Shown: positions 42,779 through 51,096, counted from the stretch's first letter. The stretch: DNA of 64,000 nucleotides from Paenibacillus agricola (GCF_011440305.1 NZ_JAAOIW010000001.1:310001-374000), one strand, 5' to 3'. Notes: generated from the letters alone by a model not told the origin. Translations and numbers: made by a program.

Positions 42779-43603
42779 ATGGGAAAACCACTTACATCCA
42801 CCCAAGAAAAACTAAGAGATGAACAGATTGAGATGAATGAAAAATACATTAATTTAATAAACAAGCTACTAAATGAGTTTACAGGATTCGTTAAAAATTC
42901 GGAGGAGTATAGCTCTTTTCTTGTTCAAGTCTATGAGAAACTAGACAGAGCCCATTCTATGGTACTTCAAGGAGAATTCGCCGATTATTATACGAAAAAC
43001 TTCTTACCTACTTCTTCCCCACTTTTTCTTTTTTACGGTGGAATAAATGAGGATTTCGAGTACTTGGGGGAAGAAGAACGTAAAAACCTTACAAAGAACT
43101 TGCCCAAAAGAACCGACTACATAAAAGAACTTGCATATTTCAAAGAAAAGATAATCGAGTTGGTTGATAATATTGTAGCTTCAAATTCATTTATTATTCG
43201 TTTTGAGTCTATGGATAGTTTTTATAAGGAACTATACTCTCTTTCAAAGAACAACTGGGTATATCCAAGAGAGACTGCAAGAAATAGTGTACTAGGAAAC
43301 CGACAATTCATTTCCCCTTTAGCTCTACACGGGGTTCCAGTAATTAATCCATTCCATATTGATTTGTATTTAAATTTTGCACCTGAGTTTTTAACAGCCA
43401 CGGTGCTTAAAGGCAAATTAACTAAACTTCGAACACAATTAAAGGCTATAAATGCTAACCTCCCATTTGCAGAACTTTGTGAGGTTGTCCCCCACATACA
43501 AAACATTGTTAAAGGAATCGATACAAGCACTTCTATTGGTTCAAACACAAGTATTGGGTCTGGTAATGCTATCGGTGACAAAGCTGTTGTGGAAGGTGAT
43601 TAG
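42779..43603 (+). CDS. Hypothetical protein with C-terminal Ile-Gly hexad repeat (IG-A)
   Basis: A 274-residue soluble protein of unknown family. Residues 1-145 are mostly helical (IEMNEKYINLINKLLNEFTG, YIKELAYFKEKIIELVDNIV). The middle (170-215) has a conserved-looking RQFISPLALHGVPVINPFHI segment. The last 25 residues are a repeat, TSIGSNTSIGSGNAIGDKAV, with IG every six residues. The same motif, ungapped and 12 of 21 identical, opens the next protein. Spacing by six suggests a beta-solenoid or amyloid-like strand stack. GAGGAG precedes the ATG. Coupled with the next gene, whose GTG follows the stop by 1 bp. No function is known. Confidence 0.7.
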   Translation: MGKPLTSTQEKLRDEQIEMNEKYINLINKLLNEFTGFVKNSEEYSSFLVQVYEKLDRAHSMVLQGEFADYYTKNFLPTSSPLFLFYGGINEDFEYLGEEERKNLTKNLPKRTDYIKELAYFKEKIIELVDNIVASNSFIIRFESMDSFYKELYSLSKNNWVYPRETARNSVLGNRQFISPLALHGVPVINPFHIDLYLNFAPEFLTATVLKGKLTKLRTQLKAINANLPFAELCEVVPHIQNIVKGIDTSTSIGSNTSIGSGNAIGDKAVVEGD

Positions 43604-43604
43604 A

Positions 43605-43832
43605 GTGGGAACAAACATTGGTGATAATAATAAAATTGGTGACAATAATGCAATTGGTAAAAATGCTAAGGTCACAGTGAAGAGTCCTCCAATAACAAAT
43701 CCTATTTCAAAAAAATGGTATGAGAAACATCCATGGATATACGGCATTGTTTGTTCTATTATCGGCAGCTTCATATTAATGTTTACCTTTTGGAAACACA
43801 TTGTAACTTTTATCGAGAACTTATTTAATTAA
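43605..43832 (+). CDS. Small membrane protein with N-terminal Ile-Gly hexad repeat (IG-B)
   Basis: A 75-residue protein. Residues 2-22 are the IG repeat (NIGDNNKIGDNNAIGKNAKV) shared with the previous protein. A short proline linker is followed by one membrane helix (GIVCSIIGSFILMFTFW) near residue 47 and a basic/aromatic tail. The GTG start has AAGGTG upstream inside the previous gene. The layout, shared motif plus membrane effector, recalls pairs that signal by motif assembly (bacterial amyloid signalling motifs), but this is inference. Confidence 0.7.
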   Translation: MGTNIGDNNKIGDNNAIGKNAKVTVKSPPITNPISKKWYEKHPWIYGIVCSIIGSFILMFTFWKHIVTFIENLFN

Positions 43833-43980
43833 TTTAAGTAGTCCGAGTGCTTCTCAGAATGCTTTCACTGCTCAGTTTTCATAAAATTATGTAACGTACG
43901 AGTAAGGCAAATTCTAAACTAATAACAGAATAATGTGATTTGTTATTTCAGGTTGAAATAACCAGAATGGATTGTTAATT

Positions 43981-44982
43981 ATGAATATTACAATTAATAA
44001 ATGCCCAATTCCAATCATATGGATGGATACAAATGTAATCATAGACATTACGAAATATAGGCAGGGAATACCATTAAAAGGAGTACAAATGGAACGTATT
44101 CCTAAGTTAAATGATGTTATTTATCAAAAGACAAGGGAACATAAATTGATTTATGCAGAAGGGGACCAACGCGAGGAGATAAATAGTCTTATCAAAGAAG
44201 CACATAGTGCCCAGTCATTTCTTTCTATTGGGACTAAATTCAAATACAGAAAAATGATACATGAAAGACAGTTGTTCGATAGCATGAAGTCATATATCAA
44301 TAAAGAGAATCATGTTGAGTTAAATTACAAAGATGCTTTTCGACGCGACCCTATTACTCAACTAGAAGAAAAAAGGAATGGATATTTAAAAGGCTTAATT
44401 ATTTCTGTCCATATTGATACTAGTCAGAATGAACTTATTGAAAGAGAGCGACTGAAAGAACATATAGTAGAAGAATTTGAAGCAATTCGGCAAAGAGCAA
44501 TAAAATCAGGAACCACTTATGATGAACAATTAGACAGAGAACACTCGGGATTGTTACAAGCATGTCATACTGCATTAGCAAATTTTAATGATAAAATTCA
44601 AAATGGTCTTATACCCACAAAAGAGGAATTTGACCAGTTAGCTATCTTCACTTCATTAAATGATATGTGGGAAGGTTTGAATGTTAGAGGGTTTGGTAGT
44701 GTATTCGATTTTCTCTGTTCGGATGATTTTAAATTAATTCCTTATGAAGATATACAAAGTAGGCTTTATGCCAAAATAATGACTAGCATAAAGCCTATTG
44801 AGTCAGGTGATTCGATGGATATTCAGCATCTTAGTACTGTAATTCCATATTGCAACTATGTAATCACCGATAAGAAAATGAAAAACAGAATTATAGAACT
44901 AGGTATAGATAAAAAATACAATACTAAAGTCTATTGTTTAAGTGACATTGATGAAATATTGGGTACATTGGAACAATTGTAA
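43981..44982 (+). CDS. PIN-like domain nuclease (putative)
   Basis: A 333-residue protein. The N-terminal PIIWMDTNVIIDITKYRQ has the PIN Asp; the C-terminal GDSMDIQHLSTVIPYCNYV with ITDKKMKN has the Asp/His and late Asp of large PIN-like domains. The 200 residues between are helical and charged, longer than in toxin-antitoxin PIN proteins (about 130). RNA cleavage is inferred. ATG 43981 is used; the upstream TTG 43972 is also possible and neither has a strong site. It is 148 bp after the IG-repeat pair on the same strand, in the element 1 cargo block. No antitoxin-like partner is obvious. Confidence 0.65.
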   Translation: MNITINKCPIPIIWMDTNVIIDITKYRQGIPLKGVQMERIPKLNDVIYQKTREHKLIYAEGDQREEINSLIKEAHSAQSFLSIGTKFKYRKMIHERQLFDSMKSYINKENHVELNYKDAFRRDPITQLEEKRNGYLKGLIISVHIDTSQNELIERERLKEHIVEEFEAIRQRAIKSGTTYDEQLDREHSGLLQACHTALANFNDKIQNGLIPTKEEFDQLAIFTSLNDMWEGLNVRGFGSVFDFLCSDDFKLIPYEDIQSRLYAKIMTSIKPIESGDSMDIQHLSTVIPYCNYVITDKKMKNRIIELGIDKKYNTKVYCLSDIDEILGTLEQL

Positions 44983-44995
44983 GCTATCCGATTAC

Positions 44996-45919
44996 TTAGA
45001 ACTTGTCCTTTTTTCGTTTCAGATGAATAGTACTTCTCGTATACAAGTACTTATAGAACAATTTGCCCAGCCTTGTTGAGTGGAATGCCACGTTATAGCT
45101 ATTGGTTCTCTTATCCACTCTCATCTTAACATCATGCTTCAAGGCTTTAGACAAGATGCTCCTCAGGCGCTCTGAGAAGGCTACAGAACCGCACGAGAAC
45201 TGTACCAACAGTTGTTTACTGCTTATACATATAGAGCCGTCACCGTCAAAATAACCGCGTATAAAATGGCTCATATACTGCTCTGGCACCTCAGGGAATA
45301 GCATTGTCTTGGACTTCTTTGGGGTCAATCCAAGCTCAATTAATCTCCTAGCAACATCGCGGCGGGAAACACTAAAGCCATAACTGAATGTTCCGAACTG
45401 TTTACTTCTACACCGAAAGATATACGCTGAATCAATACCAAGAAGTGCTGCAACATCGAGTACGTGTTGCTTATCCTTTTCCTGTAGCTGTAAACGGAAA
45501 CGATTATCGGATAAGTTGCCATCTGCAAATAATAATCCTAATACATAAGCCATTTCAGGGTTCCATGCATCGAAGAAGTCCTCCTTGAATGGTATTCCTC
45601 GCTTCATTGCTTGTGCAATACCACTGTCACGAGCTTGAATGTTATACTCCTTCATTCTGGCTCGTACATAACACTGTGACCTTCCAATTTTCCTGGCAAT
45701 GTCCTTCTGTGATATCTGTTGCGCCACGTAAAGGTCTGTAAGCTCAACCTTAGTCAGTTCATAAGCGTTCGATAGGTCTAGTGTTCTTCTCGGAACACCG
45801 TACTTTCTCATACGCCACATAACATAGTCCTTGGTTTCTCCGATTAAATCTCCAATCTTCTTCAAGCTAAGCCCCTGCTCTATGTATAGCTGCTCAAGCT
45901 GCTCTTTGGTAAATTTCAT
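44996..45919 (-). CDS. LAGLIDADG homing endonuclease-like protein with two N-terminal helix-turn-helices
   Basis: A 307-residue protein. Two sequence-related helix-turn-helix segments (residues 1-45, GLSLKKIGDLIGETKDYVM; 55-100, QQISQKDIARKIGRSQCYVR) precede a LAGLIDADG core: AYVLGLLFADGNLSD near 133 and MSHFIRGYFDGDGSICI near 230, each with its catalytic acidic residue. It is freestanding, not inside an intron or intein that I can see. It is the last gene of element 1 and lies 23 bp from the right arm-type repeats. It could cut recipient sites or the element itself. Start ATG 45919. Confidence 0.8.
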   Translation of the reverse strand: MKFTKEQLEQLYIEQGLSLKKIGDLIGETKDYVMWRMRKYGVPRRTLDLSNAYELTKVELTDLYVAQQISQKDIARKIGRSQCYVRARMKEYNIQARDSGIAQAMKRGIPFKEDFFDAWNPEMAYVLGLLFADGNLSDNRFRLQLQEKDKQHVLDVAALLGIDSAYIFRCRSKQFGTFSYGFSVSRRDVARRLIELGLTPKKSKTMLFPEVPEQYMSHFIRGYFDGDGSICISSKQLLVQFSCGSVAFSERLRSILSKALKHDVKMRVDKRTNSYNVAFHSTRLGKLFYKYLYTRSTIHLKRKKDKF

Positions 45920-45941
45920 CCTGTTTTGTCCCCTGTCATCG

Positions 45942-45963
45942 GAGTAACATTGGAGTAACATTT
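45942..45963 (+). repeat. Arm-type tandem repeat, right end of element 1
   Basis: GAGTAACATTG followed by GAGTAACATTT, the same 11-bp units and orientation as at 36360-36381, and 134 bp inside the right att repeat. Probable integrase 1 arm sites. Confidence 0.7.
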
Positions 45964-46096
45964 TCTATGCAGGTAGTACCTATGGAATCAGGAAGGGGAT
46001 TTTATTAATTCAGAACCGCCTTTTTGCCCTTGATTATACTGTGGTTGTACCCATGCTTTAGAAAATGTAATTCCTTCTGTTTCTCAAGTCTTTTAA

Positions 46097-46171
46097 TTGA
46101 CAGGGTAGGGGTCAGTGGTTCGAGCCCACTACAGGTCATACACGAAAACCCTTGATAGATAAGGGTTTTTT
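46097..46171 (+). repeat. att repeat between element 1 and element 2 (tRNA-Val 3' end and terminator)
   Basis: Matches 36235-36309 at 72 of 75 bases. It has the tRNA 3' half from the anticodon loop onward but no 5' half, so it is not a functional tRNA. The T-stem here is AGTGG/CCACT, also perfectly paired. It marks the right end of element 1 and the left end of element 2. Confidence 0.88.
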
Positions 46172-46172
46172 T
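46146..46172. terminator. Terminator next to integrase 2
   Basis: AAAACCCTTGA/ATAAGGGTTTTTTT hairpin, same position as in element 1. Confidence 0.8.
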
Positions 46173-46218
46173 CTTTTTATAAACCTTTTACCCTATCAAT
46201 TTATTTCTAATAAAGTCC

Positions 46219-46240
46219 ATTGCTCACCGATTGCTCACAT
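46219..46240 (+). repeat. Arm-type tandem repeat of element 2
   Basis: ATTGCTCACCG then ATTGCTCACAT: two 11-bp units at the 3' end of integrase 2, in the same place as the element 1 repeats but with unrelated sequence. No distal copy was found. Confidence 0.6.
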
Positions 46241-46244
46241 TCAT

Positions 46245-47367
46245 CTAGAGAAGCATGCTTCCGATTTTTTGAGCGGCATCTTGTTGCATATTGGGCATTA
46301 CGTGGGAATAGGTGTCTAAAGTAATTCGGATTGACGAGTGACCTAGCCTTTCTTGAACGATTTTTGGATGTTGGTCAAGCTTCATCAGTAGAGAAGCATG
46401 GGAGTGCCTTAAATCATGGAACCTTATTTTCGGTAACTCACTTTTACCCAGCAGTCTGTACCACGTTCTATTTAGGTTCCTTGGTGACATCAATGTGCCT
46501 TTGGACGTGCAGACAACCAGACCATTGTCCTCGTATTGCTCACCAAGATGCATTTTCTCTTGGTTTATAAGCCTCTGGTGCTTTTTCAGTTCGTTAAGGG
46601 TGGCATAATCAATTGCTATGGAGCGAATGCTATTCTTCGACTTACCCCCCGGATTTAAGAGTCTTACCATCATGCGATAAAGTCTGACGAACAATGACAT
46701 TACTATTATCTAAGTCAACGTCACACCATCTCAAACCTAGAATTTCGCCCTGACGCATTCCTGTAAGTAAAGCTAAATGGAAATCGATATACAGTCTAGA
46801 TTCTTCATTATGTGCTATTTTCAGGAATTTCCTGACCTCTTGCTCGTCCCACACCTTCATTTCCTTATGTGTTACTTTTGGCTTATCGACTTGGGCGGCT
46901 ACATTCTTGTGTATCAAGTCTTTCTTAACCGCATTGTTTAAAGATGAGTTGACGATAGAAAAAATGCGGTCAATCGTTGAGTTCGACAACCCTTTGTTTA
47001 TAAGTTGGGTAATAAACCTTTGAATATGAAGGGCGGTCAATTTAGAGAAGGGAATGTTCCCTAAAGACGGAAGGATATGATTCTTGCCATGTGCCACATA
47101 CATTTCAGCAGTTTGTGGGCTTATGCTGTGATGCTTGTTTGTTAACTACTCCTTAAAGTAGTCACTAAACATAAGCTTGCTCGGCTCCACGTAAATACCT
47201 TGCTGTATTTCGTATTTTACTCTGTTGTATTCTTCTTCCGCTTCCTTCTTGGTTTTAAAGCCCCGACGCATAATCTGTATCCGTTTTCCTTGTTCGTCTT
47301 TTCCATTTTCGAGAACAAACAACCACTTTTTAGTTTTTTCATCTCTTCTGTCATGTGTGGGTGGCAT
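46245..47367 (-). pseudogene. Integrase of element 2, inactivated
   Basis: Tyrosine recombinase similar in layout to integrase 1. ATG 47367 begins PPTHDRRDEKTKKWLFVLEN (arm-binding domain). An in-frame TAG at 47146-47148 interrupts FKE*LTNKHHSISPQTAEMY, where Trp is expected. A second lesion is an extra G in the six-G run (46645-46650), shifting the frame within GKTLKSGG/KSKNSIRS. The catalytic motifs TGMRQGEILGLRW, RFHDLRHSHASLL, RLGHSSIRITL and DTYSHV all survive in pieces. Two independent lesions make real inactivation likely. Confidence 0.85.
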
Positions 47368-47502
47368 AAAATAGACAATTTTCCTGATGTGACAGTATTC
47401 GCGCACAAACTACAACCAAACTTGAATAGTGCAACCAGAAATTGACTGTGGCACTATCAAAAAGAGATGCGAGATTAAGATTTTGTTGAAACAGAAAGAA
47501 GA

Positions 47503-47531
47503 TTGACAAAACAAAAATAGCACCTTATCAT
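47503..47531 (+). promoter_or_regulatory. Promoter with palindromic operator in element 2
   Basis: TTGACA (47503-47508), 17 bp, TATCAT (47526-47531). The -10 is embedded in a palindrome CACCTTA-TCATC-TAAGGTG (47521-47539), a probable repressor site. Confidence 0.55.
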
Positions 47532-47537
47532 CTAAGG

Positions 47538-47801
47538 TGGGAGAAAAGTTCCAGTTTATTCTAATTCTTTAAACCCATTGGAAGTTACTGATGTTCCCGC
47601 ATCAGCGTGTATTTCATGGACATGTTTAGTCACGTCTTATGACTAAACGCTATGTAAACCTTGGTGAAAGCGATATGTAGGAGCAACATGCTATGGCTTC
47701 GCCGCTGAATAGGATAATGCCAGTAAAAAAGAGTGTAACGAAATTGAGGATATAAAAAGAACGCTGATACGGCATAGCGTCGTATAGCGTTCTTTTTACG
47801 T
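47538..47801 (+). ncRNA. Putative noncoding RNA of element 2
   Basis: Between the promoter at 47503 and a strong terminator (47756-47801) lies about 220 bp with no real ORF but two hairpins: CTGATG-TTCCCG-CATCAG (47588-47605) and TTTAGTCA-CGTCTTA-TGACTAAA (47625-47647). The only start with a ribosome-binding site (AGGAG at about 47672) opens a six-codon frame. I do not recognise a riboswitch or intron class. It could be a leader of a lost gene. Confidence 0.4.
47756..47801. terminator. Bidirectional terminator
   Basis: AAAAAGAACGCT paired with AGCGTTCTTTTT, with an inner ATACG/CGTAT helix. It ends the putative RNA and the leftward stalk-domain gene. Confidence 0.9.
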
Positions 47802-47816
47802 ATTTATAATTAGGAC

Positions 47817-49619
47817 TTACTCTTTATTTGTAATGATGACGGAATGAGAGTTGTTATCCCATTCAACGTTAGCGCCAAGCGCTTCACTGACAAAGCGAAT
47901 TGGAACCATTGTATTTTCATTGATTAGCTTTGCAGGAACGTCAAGCATAACCATCTTACCGTTTACCCATGCTTCATTAGAATTGATGGCTAAAGTAATT
48001 TTTGTATCATCCTTTGTAGCCGTGATCGTTTGTGTAGCCCCATCCCATTCAACCTTAGCGCCTAATGCTTCAAATATTGCTCGTAAGGGAACCATCGTTC
48101 GACCGTCTACATTGACAGGTGTTTGGTCAAACTTTTGCAGTTGTTCATCTACCGTTACAATAATATCCTGCGTTCCATTGTAAGTAATAAATTTAGGTTT
48201 AGAAGTAGCTTTGCCACCTGTCTTAGGGTCTACAACTTCAATAACAATGTTATAGCCACCAGTCTGTAAGTTCAAATCGTCTAGCGTTTTTGTAATAGGC
48301 TTCGATGGGTCAAACTTAATACGCTTTACTTCATTTTCATTGGCATCTAAAACGACAACATAATAAACATAACTCTTATTTATGGATGTTGTAGTTACCG
48401 TAATCGTATATGTAGCGTCGGGATTTACAATAATTGTACCCGGAAATGTGTCACCTGACGGTATCGACAACGTAGGTTGTGGAATAACCCATGTGACAGG
48501 GTTGGAGCGAACTTTCGTTGAGCCATTCACCATTTCCAATTGTAAAGTATACGAGCTAGGAGGAAATGAACCGCTGTTTAATGTTACCTTAGGGCTTCTT
48601 GGATTTACAGTAACACGCTTTATTTCCTTACCGTTAGAGTCTATTACCACAAGATAATATTTTGTTGTGTAATCATTTGATTTTGCCTGTATGATTATAC
48701 GAATTGTCCCACTAGATGTGACCTCTACACCGCCCGGAAAAGTACCGTTACCTGTATCTACTGTGTTTGTTGGTGTTTGACCCGTAGACCCGACTGGAAT
48801 CGACCATGTGACTGGCGCAGATTTTATAGTGTCGTTACCACTCGTGAGTTCAATGAATATCGTATAACTGCCCGATGGTAAAGCTAAATCACTAGAGGAT
48901 ATTTTTGGGTTTTTTAGGTCTATGGCAATCCTCTTGACCTCGTTACCGTTATTATCCCATACAATAAGATAAATTTTAGCATTTGCGTACGCAGGTTGCA
49001 TTTGTACTGAAATGGTGATTGTGCCATCCTGATTGACGTTCACTTTGCCCGGAAATACGGCAGTAGCTAAAGCAATAGTTTGGGTTGTAGAAGTTAATGT
49101 GCTGTTACCGCATGACGTATCGGAGGCTACTACTTGAATTGCCGTTTTTGTTGTGCTTGGAACATAATTTCTTGTTTCAAGTGTTACAATATAGTTATCC
49201 TTCGTGGCAATAAAATCAACAAGAGCCAATGGTAAATTCTTAGCGCTTATGTTAATAATGCCTGTTTTCATAGAAACGGTATACTCTTTGCCATCACGAC
49301 CGACAACCGTTTGTTTGACCATTTTCACATTTACTATAGCATCAACCTTTGCACGACCTGCTTCCTTGCCATCCTTCCCGGTAAAGATAACCTCCACGTA
49401 TTGGTCGTAGCCCTCTTGCACAATGACACTTGCTGATAAAGTCCCCTCTTTTGTTAGTGTTGCATCGTTTATAACCACATCAGTTAAGGAAGGCGGTATC
49501 GGGTCAAATATTGGAGCAATGCATAACGCACTTGCTTCTTTCGCCCCCAATCCCACAGTCATAAATGCGACCACTAGAATGAACAGACCAATCTTCTTGA
49601 TATTCTTGATGAAATCCAT
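47817..49619 (-). CDS. Secreted multi-repeat protein with C-terminal stalk domain
   Basis: A 600-residue exported protein, cargo of element 2. After a signal peptide (IGLFILVVAFMTVGLGAKEA) come four similar beta repeats of about 90 residues. Each contains a YYLVVxDxNGxEVKRI-type strand pair and an SGSYTIFIELTSG-like strand; they start near residues 40, 195, 290 and 385. The C-terminal 110 residues are a stalk (copper-amine-oxidase-N) domain (GRTMVPLRAIFEALGAKVEW, NTMVPIRFVSEALGANVEW). Adhesive or cell-wall role is possible. ATG 49619 has GGGAG eight bases upstream. Confidence 0.82.
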   Translation of the reverse strand: MDFIKNIKKIGLFILVVAFMTVGLGAKEASALCIAPIFDPIPPSLTDVVINDATLTKEGTLSASVIVQEGYDQYVEVIFTGKDGKEAGRAKVDAIVNVKMVKQTVVGRDGKEYTVSMKTGIINISAKNLPLALVDFIATKDNYIVTLETRNYVPSTTKTAIQVVASDTSCGNSTLTSTTQTIALATAVFPGKVNVNQDGTITISVQMQPAYANAKIYLIVWDNNGNEVKRIAIDLKNPKISSSDLALPSGSYTIFIELTSGNDTIKSAPVTWSIPVGSTGQTPTNTVDTGNGTFPGGVEVTSSGTIRIIIQAKSNDYTTKYYLVVIDSNGKEIKRVTVNPRSPKVTLNSGSFPPSSYTLQLEMVNGSTKVRSNPVTWVIPQPTLSIPSGDTFPGTIIVNPDATYTITVTTTSINKSYVYYVVVLDANENEVKRIKFDPSKPITKTLDDLNLQTGGYNIVIEVVDPKTGGKATSKPKFITYNGTQDIIVTVDEQLQKFDQTPVNVDGRTMVPLRAIFEALGAKVEWDGATQTITATKDDTKITLAINSNEAWVNGKMVMLDVPAKLINENTMVPIRFVSEALGANVEWDNNSHSVIITNKE

Positions 49620-49860
49620 GTTATACTCTCCCTTTGTATGTAACTTCTTCCTATACATATTAATACATTCGACTCAATTCGACTACCACTATTTATGATT
49701 CTATAGAACTATCACCCCTACTTACATTCGACAAAATAGATACAGGAAAAATATTACTATAAAATAATATTTAAAGATACTGGAATAAACGTTAAATGTA
49801 TTCAATGCCATATTTTTATAGCGAGAAGCATTACCTACACTTTTTAGAAGGGGTGGGGTA

Positions 49861-49968
49861 ATGGACGAAATAATCATATTGACAATACTTAATCTCCTGA
49901 CAACATTATACCTGATTGTCTTCAATCACTGTATTGAGCGGTGGAAAGGAAATAAAAAAGCGTCATAA
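49861..49968 (+). CDS. Small single-helix membrane protein
   Basis: A 35-residue ORF, MDEIIILTILNLLTTLYLIV..., one membrane helix and a basic tail (ERWKGNKKAS). AGAAGGGGTGG lies upstream. Too short to classify; small holin-like or regulatory membrane peptides have this form. Confidence 0.45.
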   Translation: MDEIIILTILNLLTTLYLIVFNHCIERWKGNKKAS

Positions 49969-50018
49969 AGTTAGATGGATGCAATGGACTTAGTCTTGAT
50001 AAAGCCTTTTAACGGCAC

Positions 50019-50345
50019 TTAGTCTTCTTCTGTGGGCTTGGAGTAACTTAGTACCATGTCTGCTGAACTGTGACCGCTGAGGGATTGGATAACCGCTATG
50101 TCTTGGTTGGCTCTTACAAGCCCTGTGATAAAAGTATGGCGGAGTTGATGGGCATGTAGGTCATGTTGCTCTAAAATGTGCTGAACGTTCCTAACACTAA
50201 TACGCTTGTCTCTGTTGCTGATAAATAAGGCTTCGTGGTCGTCAGCCCGTTCTTCAAGGTATTTTCTAATAGCCCACCTTGTATCAACGTCTAAGGGCAA
50301 TGTACGGACTTTGTTGCCTTTACCTGCCCTAACCCTCAACTCGAC
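50019..50345 (-). pseudogene. Truncated tyrosine recombinase (C-terminal catalytic half)
   Basis: Begins abruptly after TAA at about 50346 with RKVELRVRAGKGNKVRTLPL and carries the catalytic C-terminus: HAHQLRHTFITGLVR, LSGHSSADMVLSY (His and Tyr). The N-terminal half, with the first catalytic Arg, is missing. It is more XerC/D-like than integrases 1 and 2. The break lies next to an att-like AGGTCATACA, pointing to deletion by recombination. Confidence 0.75.
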
Positions 50346-50834
50346 TTTACGTTAGGTCATACAAAAGAAATGCGAGAAAAGCCTTGATATATAAGGCTTT
50401 TTTTGTTGTCATCAACGTTTTATACCGATGGAAATAACCCTTGTTTTAATGATTGATGTAAAACTGATGTAAAACTGATGTAAAACGGTAATATACATGC
50501 GTAGAAATGAGTATACAGCAGCATAAATAAATTAAAAATGAGTTTCCAAGAAATTTGCACGGATCATCTGTGCATTGCCACCGTTTCGGTTCTTTATTTA
50601 TGTTTTTGGCTAACACGGGGGATCACCGCGGCTTTCTTCGGAACGTAATGCCTTGTATGCCGTCGAAAATCATTAAAACACAAGTGCAATTATGCCATAA
50701 ATTAAATCCATATTTTAATCTCCCTTATGGTATGATCCATCCCTTAATCTTGTAGAGCAAAAGAAGCGTTTTGCCTGCTCTAGCAGGGAACTTCATTCAT
50801 TTGTCGAATTCATCTGAATATGGGAGGTGATACA
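50340..50834. other. Remnant left end of element 3
   Basis: About 495 bp with no credible gene. It holds AGGTCATACA (50354-50363), a match to the end of the att repeat, then a terminator (50377-50406, AAAAGCCTT/AAGGCTTTTT), then three tandem arm-type units. The expected integrase to the right of them is absent. Confidence 0.6.
50454..50486 (+). repeat. Arm-type tandem repeat, left end of element 3
   Basis: Three perfect consecutive 11-bp units TGATGTAAAAC. A related pair lies at 51419-51440. Confidence 0.75.
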
Positions 50835-50957
50835 ATGTCAAAAGGAAAAGATACAAAGAAAGAAGTAAAAAAGAAGCCAGTCAGCACTACAATTCAAGCA
50901 ACTCCTGGTAGTAATCTTACTCAACAATTAACAAAGAAAAAGAAAGAGTATAAATAG
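50835..50957 (+). CDS. Small basic protein
   Basis: A 40-residue Lys-rich protein (MSKGKDTKKEVKKKPVSTTI ... ending LTKKKKEYK). GGGAGGTG is seven bases upstream of the ATG, so translation is likely. Family unknown. The Lys content suggests nucleic-acid binding. Confidence 0.55.
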   Translation: MSKGKDTKKEVKKKPVSTTIQATPGSNLTQQLTKKKKEYK

Positions 50958-51000
50958 TAGATTCCACTACTTTCCATGTGCTTTGTATATATTTTTCCAC

Positions 51001-51096
51001 ACATAAAAACAGCTAAAGACGCATAGACAGAACTGCTTGTCAGGAAGCTCGCTTTGCGTGACTACCTCCGCGTTGGCTTTTTAGCTGTTTTTATGT
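51001..51096. repeat. 17-bp perfect inverted repeat around a 62-bp centre
   Basis: ACATAAAAACAGCTAAA (51001-51017) is the exact reverse complement of 51080-51096. The right arm holds TTTTT, so it may be the terminator of the small basic gene; however the long GC-richer loop is unlike a terminator. It could also be a small MITE-like unit. No flanking duplication is visible. Confidence 0.5.

Noticed and set aside
46097-46140. Second tRNA-Val gene
   Set aside because: Only the 3' half is present; acceptor 5' strand, D-arm and half of the anticodon stem are missing, so it is an att repeat.
47538-47740. Riboswitch (TPP, cobalamin, c-di-GMP, c-di-AMP, purine) or group I/II intron
   Set aside because: None of the conserved core motifs of these classes could be matched; kept only as an unclassified RNA candidate.
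49722-49925. Leftward 67-codon ORF
   Set aside because: Low-complexity AT-rich sequence with no ribosome-binding site; the small forward ORF at 49861 is better supported.
50555-50755. Forward 66-codon ORF
   Set aside because: No ribosome-binding site and odd composition (many His, Cys and Met); likely chance ORF in the element 3 remnant.
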